Assembly: GCF_000011345.1 (NCBI RefSeq)
Contig: NC_004113.1
Span: forward strand, 1,116,001-1,180,000
DNA length: 64,000 bases
Direction of reading: 5' to 3'
Origin: Thermosynechococcus vestitus BP-1
Lineage (GTDB): Bacteria > Cyanobacteriota > Cyanobacteriia > Thermosynechococcales > Thermosynechococcaceae
Below are positions 15,869 through 24,835 of the stretch, one piece after another; positions within the stretch are counted from its first letter, which is position 1, and each line of letters begins with the position of its first letter. The translations under genes were made by a program, and so were the position numbers. The notes below the pieces were generated by a model. It was not told the DNA's origin and did not search any database. It saw only the letters and a list, made by a program, of their open reading frames with translations.

Positions 15869-17281
15869 GTGACGGAGCTGATGGGGCAAATTTTGGGCGA
15901 TCGCTATGAACTCCTGCGTGAACTGGGGTCTCATCCGGGGCGGCGCACCTATCTAGCGTTGGATCGGTGGCACTATGAACAGGTGGTGCTGAAGCTACTG
16001 CTTTTTGGTGGCGGCATAACGTGGGACGACTTTAAGCTTTTTGAACGGGAGGTGGCTGTCCTGCAAACCTTGGATCACCCGGCTATTCCCCGCTATCTCG
16101 ACTATTTTGAAATCAATACCCCTGATCTCAAGGGTTTTGCCCTCGTCCAAACCTACATTGAGGCAAAATCCCTCGCCCTATGGCAAGCAGAGGGACGGGT
16201 GTTTAGTGAAGGGGATTTGCGGCTTTTGGCTGACCGGCTACTGGATATTTTGATCTATCTCCATAGCCGTCAACCGCCAGTCATTCACCGCGACATTAAG
16301 CCGACAAACATTCTCTTGGGCGATCGCTCTGGTCACGATCTTGGCAAGGTCTATCTTGTGGATTTTGGCGCAGTACAAACGGCAATCGCCGGCAGCACCC
16401 GAACCGTGGTTGGCACCTATGGCTATATGCCCCCGGAACAATTTGGCGGTAAAACCCTACCCGCTAGTGATCTCTACGCCTTGGGAATGACACTCATCTA
16501 TTTGGCAACCGCCACGCCCCCCGATGAGCTGCCCCAAAAAGAACTGCGGGTTCAGTTTCAACCTTTAGTGTCCCTGAGTCCCCCTTTTATCCGCTGGCTT
16601 GAAAAAATGGTCGCCCCTGCTCTTGAGGAGCGATTTGACTCCGCTACCGCTGCTCGCCACGCCCTAAAGCAACTGGACAGGTCAGCCGAGGATGCTTCAC
16701 TCATCACAAAAACACCCCCCTACGGTTCCCGCCTACAGGTGAGGGAAAGCCCCCAAGGACTGCTGGTACACATTCCCCCTGTTGGCTTGAATGCCAGTCT
16801 ATTCTTCCTGATTCCCTTTGCAGTGGCTTGGAATGGTTTTTTGGTGGTCTGGTACAGCCTAGCGATTGCTTCTGGCTTTTGGCTGATGGCTGTTTTTGCC
16901 ACGGGTCACCTTGCGGTTGGTTTAGGCCTCATTGGCGGTATTCTCTACAGGCTATTGGGATGGCAGGTGCTGATGGTGAGCCCTAAGGATTTGCGCTTCT
17001 ATGAACACATCCTTGGTTTCCGCTGGCGTCATGCCAAAGTTCTCCCCCTTGAAGTGATTGAAGAGATTGAATTGCAGCCCCGCGGCACGTGCCGCCATCA
17101 GGAGGACGATCGCCAACAGCTGTGGAGCAAACTGGTGATTCGTGCCGGTAGCCAAGAGATTGAACTCACCGAAAACGCCCCTAGGGTGACCTCAAGAGAT
17201 TTGGAATGGTTGGCCTACACCCTTGGCCGCTATTTAGGGCGACGGGTCACCCAGGCTCGTCAGGACTGCCGAAGTACTTAA
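15869..17281 (+). CDS. Serine/threonine protein kinase with C-terminal membrane domain
   Basis: 470 residues from a GTG start (an in-frame ATG lies 12 bp later). The kinase domain spans about 12-270: LGSHPGRRTYLA (P-loop), VVLKLL (Lys), VIHRDIKPTNILL (catalytic loop), DFGAVQT and GTYGYMPPEQFGG. Two hydrophobic segments follow at about 310-330 and 335-365, then a cytosolic beta-rich tail with VLPLEVIEEIELQPRG resembling DUF-type PH-like tails of cyanobacterial kinases. It overlaps the convergent acetyltransferase by 35 bp. Substrates are unknown. Confidence 0.88.
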   Translation: MTELMGQILGDRYELLRELGSHPGRRTYLALDRWHYEQVVLKLLLFGGGITWDDFKLFEREVAVLQTLDHPAIPRYLDYFEINTPDLKGFALVQTYIEAKSLALWQAEGRVFSEGDLRLLADRLLDILIYLHSRQPPVIHRDIKPTNILLGDRSGHDLGKVYLVDFGAVQTAIAGSTRTVVGTYGYMPPEQFGGKTLPASDLYALGMTLIYLATATPPDELPQKELRVQFQPLVSLSPPFIRWLEKMVAPALEERFDSATAARHALKQLDRSAEDASLITKTPPYGSRLQVRESPQGLLVHIPPVGLNASLFFLIPFAVAWNGFLVVWYSLAIASGFWLMAVFATGHLAVGLGLIGGILYRLLGWQVLMVSPKDLRFYEHILGFRWRHAKVLPLEVIEEIELQPRGTCRHQEDDRQQLWSKLVIRAGSQEIELTENAPRVTSRDLEWLAYTLGRYLGRRVTQARQDCRST

Positions 17282-17744
17282 GGACATCACCACTCAGGCG
17301 GCAGATCCGCCACTCAGGTAGAACAGTGGCACCCAGGCGCTCGTAGAATTGAAGGGCAGGCGTATTCCAGTCCAAAACGCTCCACTCGATACGGCCATAG
17401 TCGCGCTCCCTGGCCAGCCGTACCACTGCCTTCAGTAGAGCAGTGCCCACCCCTTGGCGCCGATAGGCAGGTAGGACAAACAAATCCTCTAGCCAAAGGC
17501 CGGGGCGCGTCAGGAATGTGGAGTAGGTGGTAAAAAAGAGGGCGTAGCCAATGACTTCTGTAGGGGTATGGGCAAGGAGGACCTCGGCAGGGGGGCGATC
17601 GCCAAATAAATGCTCTCGCAGTGCTTCCTCTGTACCGCTTACCGCATGACTGAGCTTTTCATAGGCGGCAAGGGCTTGGATCAGTTGGAAGAGGATGGGC
17701 ACATCCTCCGGGGTCGCTGGACGAATCGCAAAGCAGAAAGACAC
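17247..17744 (-). CDS. GNAT family N-acetyltransferase
   Basis: 165 residues. Motif A of GNAT, YRRQGVGTALLKAVVRLA (about 92-109), carries the acetyl-CoA pyrophosphate loop. Motif B is seen in EWSVLDWNTPALQFYERLG (about 117-135). The N-terminus IRPATPEDVPILFQLIQALA is typical. The arrangement resembles diamine (spermidine/spermine-type) acetyltransferases, but the substrate cannot be set. Its 3' end lies within the last codons of the convergent kinase gene; secG is 9 bp upstream on the same strand. Confidence 0.85.
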   Translation of the reverse strand: MSFCFAIRPATPEDVPILFQLIQALAAYEKLSHAVSGTEEALREHLFGDRPPAEVLLAHTPTEVIGYALFFTTYSTFLTRPGLWLEDLFVLPAYRRQGVGTALLKAVVRLARERDYGRIEWSVLDWNTPALQFYERLGATVLPEWRICRLSGDVLKYFGSPDEPG

Positions 17745-17753
17745 GCGCTTCCA

Positions 17754-17987
17754 CTAAATTGAGCGCAGCCAACCAGCACTGAGGGCAACCGTGAGGGCCA
17801 TAAACAACACTGTCAATGTCCACGTGGCACGGTTTAATGTGGTTTCTGCACTTTTGGTGCTGGTAAAAAGCTGGGCTTGACCGCCAATACCAGCGAGGCC
17901 GTCCCCTTTCGGGCTGTGGAGCAAAACCAATACAATCAGGCCCACTGCTGAAAATGCCCACAGACCCATGGCAATTTTTTCAATCAT
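17754..17987 (-). CDS. secG: Protein translocase subunit SecG
   Basis: About 77 residues starting at MIEKIAMGLW (an ATG 33 bp upstream would add an untypical extension). Two transmembrane segments (about 6-24 and 53-73) flank the cytosolic GDGLAGIGGQAQLFTSTKS loop, where GGxxQ...F is the SecG hallmark. It works with SecY and SecE in the plasma or thylakoid membrane. It is 9 bp upstream of the acetyltransferase. Confidence 0.9.
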   Translation of the reverse strand: MIEKIAMGLWAFSAVGLIVLVLLHSPKGDGLAGIGGQAQLFTSTKSAETTLNRATWTLTVLFMALTVALSAGWLRSI

Positions 17988-18108
17988 GCTCCACCTCGCT
18001 GGCAATGCGAATCTATCCAAAATCTATATAATTTGACTTTTTTTCCATCTTACCGCAAGCCCAAGAACCAGTGGCACAATACAAGATAGGCGTTTTGAAC
18101 GTGCCCCC

Positions 18109-18429
18109 ATGAATCAGCAAAATCTGCTTCAGCAATTGCTCTTAATTGGTGTCGGCACCACCTCCCTTGTGGCCGAAAAGTTACGTCAAGTGAGCAACCA
18201 ATGGGTGAAAGAGGGACGCCTCAATGCCGATCAAGCCAAGGCAATGGTGGATGAAGTCCTGACCCACCTCAAAGAAGATGCCGCCTCCCTCGATGAAGCG
18301 GTACAACGACAAACGCGCCAGTTTTTAGAGGGTTTGGGGGTGCCACAACAGTCAGAAATTGATGAACTGCGGGGACGCATTGATCGCCTAGAACGTGACC
18401 TGAGGGAGTTAAAAAATCGTTCATGGTAA
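18109..18429 (+). CDS. Phasin-like / coiled-coil small protein
   Basis: 106 residues: an N-terminal hydrophobic helix (QQLLLIGVGTTSLVAEKL), a middle amphipathic helix rich in charged residues (GRLNADQAKAMVDEVLTHL) and a C-terminal coiled coil (EIDELRGRIDRLERDLREL). This layout matches proteins annotated as phasin family or PHA-granule-associated in cyanobacteria. Function unproven. Its last 7 bp overlap the FKBP gene, so the two are probably cotranscribed. Confidence 0.7.
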   Translation: MNQQNLLQQLLLIGVGTTSLVAEKLRQVSNQWVKEGRLNADQAKAMVDEVLTHLKEDAASLDEAVQRQTRQFLEGLGVPQQSEIDELRGRIDRLERDLRELKNRSW

Positions 18430-18911
18430 AACAATGGGTGCATCGAGGCTGCGGCTGGCTCCTCTGTGGTATTGTCCTAGTAGTGGTATGGTTGGTGGCC
18501 GCTCCGATGGCGATCGCCAGTGTGCCACTGGAGGCGTCAACGGAGGCTGCAGGACTGATGGGGAATCCAAAGGTGGTGACTACCCCTTCGGGTTTGCAAT
18601 ACGAAGATATTGTTGTCGGCTCAGGGGCACAGCCCCAGGTGGGCGATCGCGTCACGGTGCACTACACAGGAATGCTCACTGATGGCCGTATTTTTGATAG
18701 CTCCCGCGATCGCGGTCAGCCCTTCCAATTTCAAATTGGTGTCGGTCAAGTCATTAAAGGGTGGGATGAAGGGGTTGGCTCAATGCACGTCGGTGGTCAG
18801 CGGCGGCTGATTATTCCCCCGAACCTAGGCTATGGTGCCCGGGGGGTGGGCGGGGTCATTCCCCCCAATGCCACGCTGATTTTTGATGTTGAACTGTTGG
18901 GTGTGCAATAG
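18423..18911 (+). CDS. FKBP-type peptidyl-prolyl isomerase, exported
   Basis: 162 residues. A signal peptide or anchor covers about 1-37 (hydrophobic core LLCGIVLVVVWLVAAP), followed by an FKBP domain (about 60-162) with VTVHYTGMLTDGRIFDSS, FQIGVGQVIKGWDEGV, RRLIIPPNLGYG and ATLIFDVELLGV. The active-site aromatic and Asp residues (Y, F, D, W) are all present, so the enzyme looks catalytically competent. Location is the thylakoid lumen or periplasm. It overlaps the phasin-like gene at its start and lies 8 bp before radA. Confidence 0.93.
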   Translation: MVKQWVHRGCGWLLCGIVLVVVWLVAAPMAIASVPLEASTEAAGLMGNPKVVTTPSGLQYEDIVVGSGAQPQVGDRVTVHYTGMLTDGRIFDSSRDRGQPFQFQIGVGQVIKGWDEGVGSMHVGGQRRLIIPPNLGYGARGVGGVIPPNATLIFDVELLGVQ

Positions 18912-18919
18912 GGCAAGGC

Positions 18920-20311
18920 ATGCCCAAGCCTAAAGTACTGTACATTTGCCGCGAGTGTGGTGCTCAGCACCTACAGTACTTTGGTTGCTGTCCCAGTTGT
19001 GGCCAGTGGAATACCCTTGATGAGCAGGTGCTTACCCCGGTGGAGACCGCCCCTCGATGGACAGTACCCCGAAAATCGACCACTCTCCAGCCCCTGAGTG
19101 CCAAAGCCTTAGGAGAGATTAGCGAACAGACCCAGAGCCGTTCTGCCTCTGGATTTACTGAGTTGGATCGGGTTTTGGGAGGAGGGATTGTTGCTGGCTC
19201 TCTGGTGTTGGTGGCGGGAGAACCGGGGATTGGCAAGTCTACTCTTTTGCTACAGATGGCAGCCACCTTGGGGCAACAGCAGCGGGTGCTCTACGTCTGT
19301 GCTGAGGAATCAGCGCAACAGGTGAAGTTGCGATCGCAGCGACTGGGCCTTTCTGCTCCCCCTTCCCTTTATCTCCTAGCAGAAACAGATTTAGAGGTCA
19401 TCCTGCAGGAACTCACCCATCTACAACCCCATCTGGCAATTATTGATAGCATCCAAGCAGTGTATTTGCCCCAACTCACCGCTGCCCCGGGATCGGTGTC
19501 TCAGGTGCGGGAGGGAGCCGCTGCCTTGATGCGCTTAGCGAAGCGGGAGCAGATTAGTTTATTTATTGTTGGTCATGTCACAAAGGAGGGGGCGATCGCT
19601 GGTCCGAAGGTACTGGAGCATCTCGTGGATACAGTGCTCTACTTTGAGGGCGATCGCTTTGCCCGTCATCGCCTCGTGCGTGCGGTCAAAAATCGCTTTG
19701 GTGCCAGTCAAGAAGTCGGCGTTTTTGAAATGGGGGCGCAGGGCTTAGCCGAAGTCACCAATCCCTCCGCTCTGTTTTTGGGCGATCGCGAGCCAACCCC
19801 CGGCACAGCCACCATTGTTGCCTGTGAAGGGACCCGCCCCCTCGTGGTTGAGTTGCAAAGTTTAGTGAGCCCCACCAGTTATCCCTCTCCTCGCCGCACA
19901 GCCACAGGCATTGAGTACAATCGCTTTCTGCAAATTTTAGCCGTACTGGAAAAACGCCTAGGCGTGCCCCTCTCAAAGCTAGATGCCTATGTGGCCTCCT
20001 CGGGGGGGCTGAATGTGGCGGAACCCGCTGCGGATCTGGGGGTGGCGGTGGCTGTTGTGGCTAGTTTTCGCGATCGCTGGGTGCAACCCCAAACGGTGAT
20101 CATTGGCGAAGTGGGTCTAGGGGGACAGGTGCGAGCCGTCTCTCAATTGGAATTACGGCTGCGGGAGGCGCTGAAGTTGGGATTTCGCCGTGCCATTATT
20201 CCCGAAAGCCAAGCCTGTGGGATCGCTGGCCTAGAGATCTATTCGGTGCGCCGCGTTAGCGATGCTATTGTGGCTGCCCTTGCCCCGATTGCCCCTGGGG
20301 AATCCCCATGA
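18920..20311 (+). CDS. radA: DNA repair protein RadA/Sms
   Basis: 463 residues. A four-Cys zinc finger (YICRECGAQH and CCPSCGQW, residues 7-30) precedes the RecA-like core with Walker A GEPGIGKSTLLLQMAA (about 93-108) and the RadA-specific KNRFGASQEVGVFEM (about 256-270). A C-terminal Lon-protease-like domain follows (about 290-455). RadA is a hexameric helicase for branch migration in recombination. It ends 3 bp from the convergent cobU. Confidence 0.96.
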   Translation: MPKPKVLYICRECGAQHLQYFGCCPSCGQWNTLDEQVLTPVETAPRWTVPRKSTTLQPLSAKALGEISEQTQSRSASGFTELDRVLGGGIVAGSLVLVAGEPGIGKSTLLLQMAATLGQQQRVLYVCAEESAQQVKLRSQRLGLSAPPSLYLLAETDLEVILQELTHLQPHLAIIDSIQAVYLPQLTAAPGSVSQVREGAAALMRLAKREQISLFIVGHVTKEGAIAGPKVLEHLVDTVLYFEGDRFARHRLVRAVKNRFGASQEVGVFEMGAQGLAEVTNPSALFLGDREPTPGTATIVACEGTRPLVVELQSLVSPTSYPSPRRTATGIEYNRFLQILAVLEKRLGVPLSKLDAYVASSGGLNVAEPAADLGVAVAVVASFRDRWVQPQTVIIGEVGLGGQVRAVSQLELRLREALKLGFRRAIIPESQACGIAGLEIYSVRRVSDAIVAALAPIAPGESP

Positions 20312-20314
20312 GGC

Positions 20315-20881
20315 TTATCCTTGGGCGTCCAATTGATCCCTCAGAGGTTTGAGGCCGATCCCCCATTGGTGGAGGGGCAGCGCAAAGCCAGCGGTTACAA
20401 GATACACTTCCGTCATCAGGGGACTCAATTGCTGACACAGAGCACCGAGGCGATCGCGAAAACAGCGACCACTGACAGAGGCAGGAACGACTCCCCAGCC
20501 CACCTCTTCGGCAACCAAAATGAGTTGAGCGGCACAGGCTTGCACACTCGCCAGCAATTCGGCAACGGTTGCTTGCCATTGATCTTGGGATTGATCTAGG
20601 CAGTTGGCTACCCAGGTTCCCAAGGAGTCCACAAGCGCGCAATGATTAGGCGGCAGGTCACGCACTAGGGCCGCCAGTTCAAGGGGACAGTCCCGCAATT
20701 CCCAGGCAGCGGGGCGGCGGGCACGGTGCTGTTGAATCCGCTGTAACCATTCCATATCCTCTGGGGAGGCGATCGCCGTCGCAATATAAATCACCGGTTG
20801 TTTGCTTTGGGCAGCCAAGGCTTCTGCCCATTCACTCTTGCCGCTGCGGGTCGGACCGGTCACCAAGACATGATTAGGCAT
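20315..20881 (-). CDS. cobU: Adenosylcobinamide kinase / guanylyltransferase CobU
   Basis: 188 residues. P-loop VTGPTRSGKSEWAEALAA at residues 6-23; then VIYIATAIASPEDMEWLQRI and IQQHRARRPAAWELRD, where the His acts in guanylyl transfer; ALVDSLGTWVANCL and VAEEVGWGVVPASVSGRCFRD complete the family pattern. CobU attaches the nucleotide loop precursor in cobalamin synthesis. It is consistent with cobalamin control of metE in this window. The upstream ABC permease gene ends 16 bp away on the same strand. Confidence 0.92.
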   Translation of the reverse strand: MPNHVLVTGPTRSGKSEWAEALAAQSKQPVIYIATAIASPEDMEWLQRIQQHRARRPAAWELRDCPLELAALVRDLPPNHCALVDSLGTWVANCLDQSQDQWQATVAELLASVQACAAQLILVAEEVGWGVVPASVSGRCFRDRLGALCQQLSPLMTEVYLVTAGFALPLHQWGIGLKPLRDQLDAQG

Positions 20882-20897
20882 GATGAGGCCCTGTTGG

Positions 20898-21749
20898 CTA
20901 ACTCAACTGTCGCGGATCAAGACGTTCCCCTAACCCCTCCCCAAGGAGCGAGAGACCCACTACAAGCAGTGTCATGGCCAGCCCCGGAAAGAGTGTTGTC
21001 CACCACACACCCACCGACAACCCATCCAAGGCCTGTCGTAGATCTTGCCCCCATTCTGGCACCTGGGGCGGCAACCCTAAGCCCAAGAACCCCAGTCCTG
21101 CCAAGGTCAGGATGGCATCGGCGGCATTGAGGGTAAAGAGGACCGGCAGACTGGGAAGCACGTTCACCAAAAGATACCGGTGCAGAATTCGGGGGGTAGA
21201 GGCCCCGAGGGCGCGGGCGGCTTCGATAAAGACTTCGTTTTTTAGGCTCACCGTGTGGTTGCGCACCACCCGATAGTACTGGGGAATGTAGGCAACACTG
21301 AGGGCGATCGCCCCATTGAGCACCCCCTTGCCAACCACAAAGGCCACCGTTGCCGCCAGTAAGAGCCCCGGTAACGTGTAGAGCGTATCCATAAAAAAGA
21401 GTAGCCCGCGATCTAGCCAGCCCCCTTGGTAACCACTGAGCAGTCCGAGGGGTAGCCCCACCAGCAAGCTCAAAAGCGTTGCCACAAAGACCACCTGCAA
21501 AGCGGCTTGGGCACCAAAGATGGTGCGCGCAAACACATCGTAGCCAAGGCGATTGGTGCCGAACCAGTGCTGTGGTGAGGGGGGGGCATGAATCGGAAAG
21601 TCAAGAAATTCTTGGGGGTTGGCAATCCAACCGAGGGCTTGGCCAAGGGGCGCAAGAACCGCCAGTAGCAGAAAAGTTCCACAAATGGCCCCTCCCACCC
21701 ACAATAACCAATCCGAGAGGCTGAATTTCTGCCAACGGTGGTCGATCAT
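20898..21749 (-). CDS. ABC transporter permease, DppC/OppC family
   Basis: About 283 residues from ATG 21749 (MIDHRWQKF); longer in-frame starts upstream would run back across argF and are unlikely. Five to six membrane segments. Family landmarks are HWFGTNRLGYDVFARTIFGA, LGLLSGYQGGWLDRGLLFFMD, the EAA loop EAARALGASTPRILHRYLL and LGLPPQVPEWGQDL. It imports dipeptides, oligopeptides or possibly nickel. No partner permease, ATPase or binding protein is adjacent, so it is an isolated subunit. Its start is 4 bp after the argF stop. Confidence 0.88.
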   Translation of the reverse strand: MIDHRWQKFSLSDWLLWVGGAICGTFLLLAVLAPLGQALGWIANPQEFLDFPIHAPPSPQHWFGTNRLGYDVFARTIFGAQAALQVVFVATLLSLLVGLPLGLLSGYQGGWLDRGLLFFMDTLYTLPGLLLAATVAFVVGKGVLNGAIALSVAYIPQYYRVVRNHTVSLKNEVFIEAARALGASTPRILHRYLLVNVLPSLPVLFTLNAADAILTLAGLGFLGLGLPPQVPEWGQDLRQALDGLSVGVWWTTLFPGLAMTLLVVGLSLLGEGLGERLDPRQLS

Positions 21750-21753
21750 TCCC

Positions 21754-22668
21754 CTAGACCAAGAGACTGGCAAGCAGAGCCTTCTGGACATGGAGGCGAT
21801 TTTCCGCCTGCTCCCAAACACGAGACTGGGGTCCTTCAAGCACACTGGCGGTAATTTCCTCATCGCGGTGAGCCGGCAGGCAATGGAGAACGATCGCCCG
21901 CGGATCCGCAAGGGCTAGGAGGTGATCATTAATTTGGTAGGGCTGAAAAATGGGTTGGCGATCGCCGGCTTCCGCCTCCTGCCCCATACTTGCCCAAACA
22001 TCGGTGTAAAGGGCGTGGGCACCCTTCGCCGCTGCCTGTGGATCCGTGAGAACAGCCACTTCACTCTTACCACCACTCAGTGCCTTAGCTTGCGCCACAA
22101 TATCGGCCAAAGGCGCAAACTGGGGTGGTGAAGCCACACGAATATTCACCCCCAAGAGGGCACAGCCCAGTAGCAGTGAATGGGCCACATTATTGCCATC
22201 GCCAATGTAGCAGAGGGTCAGTCCCGCCAATGTGCCAAAGGATTCCCGCAGCGTCAGCAGATCCGCCAAAATCTGACAGGGATGCTCGCGATCGGTGAGG
22301 GCATTAATCACCGGTATCCGTGCATAGTCGGCAAACAGTTGCAGCTCTGCCTGACCATAGGTGCGAATTGCCACCGCATCCAAATAGCGATCCAATACCC
22401 GTGCTGTATCGGTCAACGGTTCACCGCGCCCCACCTGGGTGGATTGGGGATTCAGGTCAATGACTTGGCCGCCCAGTTGGTACATTGCCACCGTAAAGCT
22501 GACACGGGTACGGGTGGAGGCCTTCTGAAACAGCAGCCCCAAGACCTTAGGACACTGGGGAGCCACCTTGCCGATTTTCATCTGAGCGGCTAAATCTAGC
22601 AGATACTCCGCCTCTGCCCGTGAGAGGTCGGCGATGCTCAGCAAATCACGGCCCCGCAGTGTTTCCAT
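21754..22668 (-). CDS. argF: Ornithine carbamoyltransferase
   Basis: About 304 residues from METLRGRDLLSIADL (an ATG 18 bp upstream is also in frame). The carbamoyl-phosphate motif STRTR, the DREHPCQILADLLT motif and the ornithine-site Cys in VLHCLPAHRDEE are all visible. It makes citrulline from ornithine and carbamoyl phosphate in arginine synthesis. It precedes the ABC permease by 4 bp, probably in one transcript. Confidence 0.96.
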   Translation of the reverse strand: METLRGRDLLSIADLSRAEAEYLLDLAAQMKIGKVAPQCPKVLGLLFQKASTRTRVSFTVAMYQLGGQVIDLNPQSTQVGRGEPLTDTARVLDRYLDAVAIRTYGQAELQLFADYARIPVINALTDREHPCQILADLLTLRESFGTLAGLTLCYIGDGNNVAHSLLLGCALLGVNIRVASPPQFAPLADIVAQAKALSGGKSEVAVLTDPQAAAKGAHALYTDVWASMGQEAEAGDRQPIFQPYQINDHLLALADPRAIVLHCLPAHRDEEITASVLEGPQSRVWEQAENRLHVQKALLASLLV

Positions 22669-22808
22669 CACAAATCTCCCCACCACAACGAATATCCACT
22701 CATGGTACCAACCTCAGAGGCCTTGCAAAGGTACAAATACAACCGTTTTCTAAAATACAGGGGCATTCAGCAACTCCCAGCCTGCTCAGAAGTAACCTTC
22801 TAAGCGGT

Positions 22809-23444
22809 CTATCCCTGCGAGGCTCCCAACCGCGGCTCCGTCCCCGCCAGGAGGCGTTGGATATTACTCTGGTGTCGCCAAATCACAAAAGCCCCTGCAA
22901 TCACGCTAAAGCCCACAAACGGCCACGACTGCGTAAAGAACCAAAACCAAAAGGGCAAGGCTATCGCAGCAGTCATTGAACTCAGGGAGACAATGCGGCT
23001 GACTGCTAAGACCACCAGAAACACCCCAAAGGTGGCCAATGCCGTGGGGGCATTCAGGGCAAGGAGCACCCCTAAGCCAGTGGCAACGGATTTGCCGCCG
23101 CGCCAGCCTAACCAAATCGGCTTACTGTGAGCCAGAACGGCAATGAAGGCGATCGCCAGCAGTACAAATTCAAACCAACCAGCGGGCACGGGACTCCAAG
23201 CTTGCCCCAAGACCCAACGCGCCACAAGAATTGCTCCTAGGCCCTTGCCGACATCGACTAAAAACGTTACCAACCCGGGGCCTTTGCCCACCACCCGCAG
23301 TACATTGGTTGCCCCCGTTGAGCCAGAGCCATGCTCACGAATATCAATACCCCGCAGCGCTTTTGCCAGGAGGTAGCCTGTGGGAATTGAGCCCAGCAGG
23401 TAGCTAATGAGCGCCAGCAGTCCAAGGATCACTGCAGTGGTCAC
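22809..23444 (-). CDS. plsY: Glycerol-3-phosphate acyltransferase PlsY
   Basis: 211 residues with five predicted membrane segments. The three PlsY cytosolic motifs are seen: SIPTGYLLAK then GSGSTGATNVLRVVGKGPG (about 37-55), AHSKPIWLGWRGGKSVATGLG (residues split between loops, about 107-125) and IWRHQSNIQRLLAGTEPRLG near the C-terminus. It uses acyl phosphate to acylate glycerol-3-phosphate at the membrane. The DUF3086 gene precedes it by 24 bp on the same strand. Confidence 0.93.
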   Translation of the reverse strand: MTTAVILGLLALISYLLGSIPTGYLLAKALRGIDIREHGSGSTGATNVLRVVGKGPGLVTFLVDVGKGLGAILVARWVLGQAWSPVPAGWFEFVLLAIAFIAVLAHSKPIWLGWRGGKSVATGLGVLLALNAPTALATFGVFLVVLAVSRIVSLSSMTAAIALPFWFWFFTQSWPFVGFSVIAGAFVIWRHQSNIQRLLAGTEPRLGASQG

Positions 23445-23468
23445 GGGAGCCTCCCAAGGGGAATGAAA

Positions 23469-24437
23469 CTACTCAAAGAAATCAGAACTACGGCTAGGAC
23501 GCAACTGGGGTTCAGGGGCAAAACCCAAGAGCAAGGGATATTGCAGCAGCGAAAGGCTGACTTGGGGTTGGGAATCATCAATGAGAATCAGGGGGATGTA
23601 GTCCTCCTGCTCGAGGCGATCAGCGCGAAAGGCGAGGGCATCGGCGGATTCAAATAGGGCAACCCCTTGATCGGGGCCAAAATCTTGGCGAGTGATTCCC
23701 AAGCAGTCCTGAAGGCCACGTCGCCAGTCTCCCAAGCGCTCAGGGGAATCAGCCAAAACCAAAACCCGCAACATCTCCCCATAGAAGTCCCGTAGGATCG
23801 AGATGATTGCCGAGGCAACAAGGATATTTTGCAACCGACTTGGGAGCGATCGCAGAGCACCCCGTCCCCCAAGATCAAAGAACCAACTTTCAACCCGCTC
23901 AGCGTGAACTTGCTCAAACGTGCGTCGCAACTGCCAAGGGGGGCCATAGTAGTTGGGACTACTCCGATATTGCTCTAGCAAACGGCGGATGCGATCCGCT
24001 TCCTCTTGAAATCCCTCATCAAGAATTAACTTAGGGGGTGTGGCGGCCGTTTCTGCTGGGCTAGGGGCAGTTTCCGCTACAGCGGGTGCCGGAGGCAGCA
24101 ATTCCATTTCCTCAACGGTGGCGGCCAACTCCTGCATGCTCTTCACTAGAAACTCCTTAAACCCCTGCACCCGAATCGCGAGCTCTTGGGAGGCACCCAC
24201 AAAATTACGGCGTAGCTCCTGTTCAATGCGTTCCTTGCGCCGCTCCAGTTGTTCAATGGTCAGTTGCAGACTTTGCTGTCGCTCTTCAAGGGACTTGAGG
24301 CGATCGTGGACCAGACGATGAAACTGCGCATCGAGGGCTTGAATTTCAGCTTTGAGGGCATCGCGCTGGGCTTTCAGAGTCACTAGGTCCTCTGAGGTGG
24401 GGTCAGAGGCATCAGTCACTGTAGGGTCATCCGTCAT
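23469..24437 (-). CDS. DUF3086 domain protein
   Basis: 322 residues. An acidic N-terminus leads into a long coiled coil (about 18-115; LKAEIQALDAQFHRLVHDRL onward), a Pro/Ala linker (about 118-140) and a globular C-terminal domain with EEADRIRRLLEQYRSSPNYY, RVESWFFDLGGRGALRSLPS and LLGFAPEPQL, typical of the cyanobacterial DUF3086 family. Function unknown. Its start overlaps the DUF3119 gene by 11 bp, a pairing that suggests a shared function. Confidence 0.82.
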   Translation of the reverse strand: MTDDPTVTDASDPTSEDLVTLKAQRDALKAEIQALDAQFHRLVHDRLKSLEERQQSLQLTIEQLERRKERIEQELRRNFVGASQELAIRVQGFKEFLVKSMQELAATVEEMELLPPAPAVAETAPSPAETAATPPKLILDEGFQEEADRIRRLLEQYRSSPNYYGPPWQLRRTFEQVHAERVESWFFDLGGRGALRSLPSRLQNILVASAIISILRDFYGEMLRVLVLADSPERLGDWRRGLQDCLGITRQDFGPDQGVALFESADALAFRADRLEQEDYIPLILIDDSQPQVSLSLLQYPLLLGFAPEPQLRPSRSSDFFE

Positions 24438-24831
24438 TGCGAACCGTGGAAATAAAGGCTGTGCGTGGGCAGCGTTCTTGGAGGCATTGTACTAAAGTTT
24501 TGGCGTCGAACAGAATCGGCAGAAAGTGGATATTCTTGACCTCCCGAAAATACAAGAGAACAGGAAAGGCCGGCCAAAAGACCTCCCAGTGCTGCCATTG
24601 CGGATAGGGAAAGTGCCGAATTTGTTGGCTACCCCGGTAGATATCGAGAGCGGTTGCCGTAAACTCCAAGCGTAGCGTTGCCGCCTGTACGGCCAAAAAT
24701 AGGGCAAAGAGTGAAAGGGGCAACCCCAACCACCAACGCAGCCACCACAGGGGCCCACTCAACAACAGCACACCGAGAGGGACGGCAAATGAAGGTTGAA
24801 GGCGAACAGTGGCCAAGGAGGTTTCTTGCAT
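24427..24831 (-). CDS. DUF3119 family membrane protein
   Basis: 134 residues. Two adjacent hydrophobic segments (about 15-45) precede a small soluble domain, LEFTATALDIYRGSQQIRHF and FPVLLYFREVKNIHFLPILF, with the PH-like pattern of DUF3119. Overlaps DUF3086 by 11 bp and sits 4 bp after the secreted Pro-rich protein gene, making a three-gene unit. Function unknown. Confidence 0.8.
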   Translation of the reverse strand: MQETSLATVRLQPSFAVPLGVLLLSGPLWWLRWWLGLPLSLFALFLAVQAATLRLEFTATALDIYRGSQQIRHFPYPQWQHWEVFWPAFPVLLYFREVKNIHFLPILFDAKTLVQCLQERCPRTAFISTVRNDG

Positions 24832-24835
24832 GGGT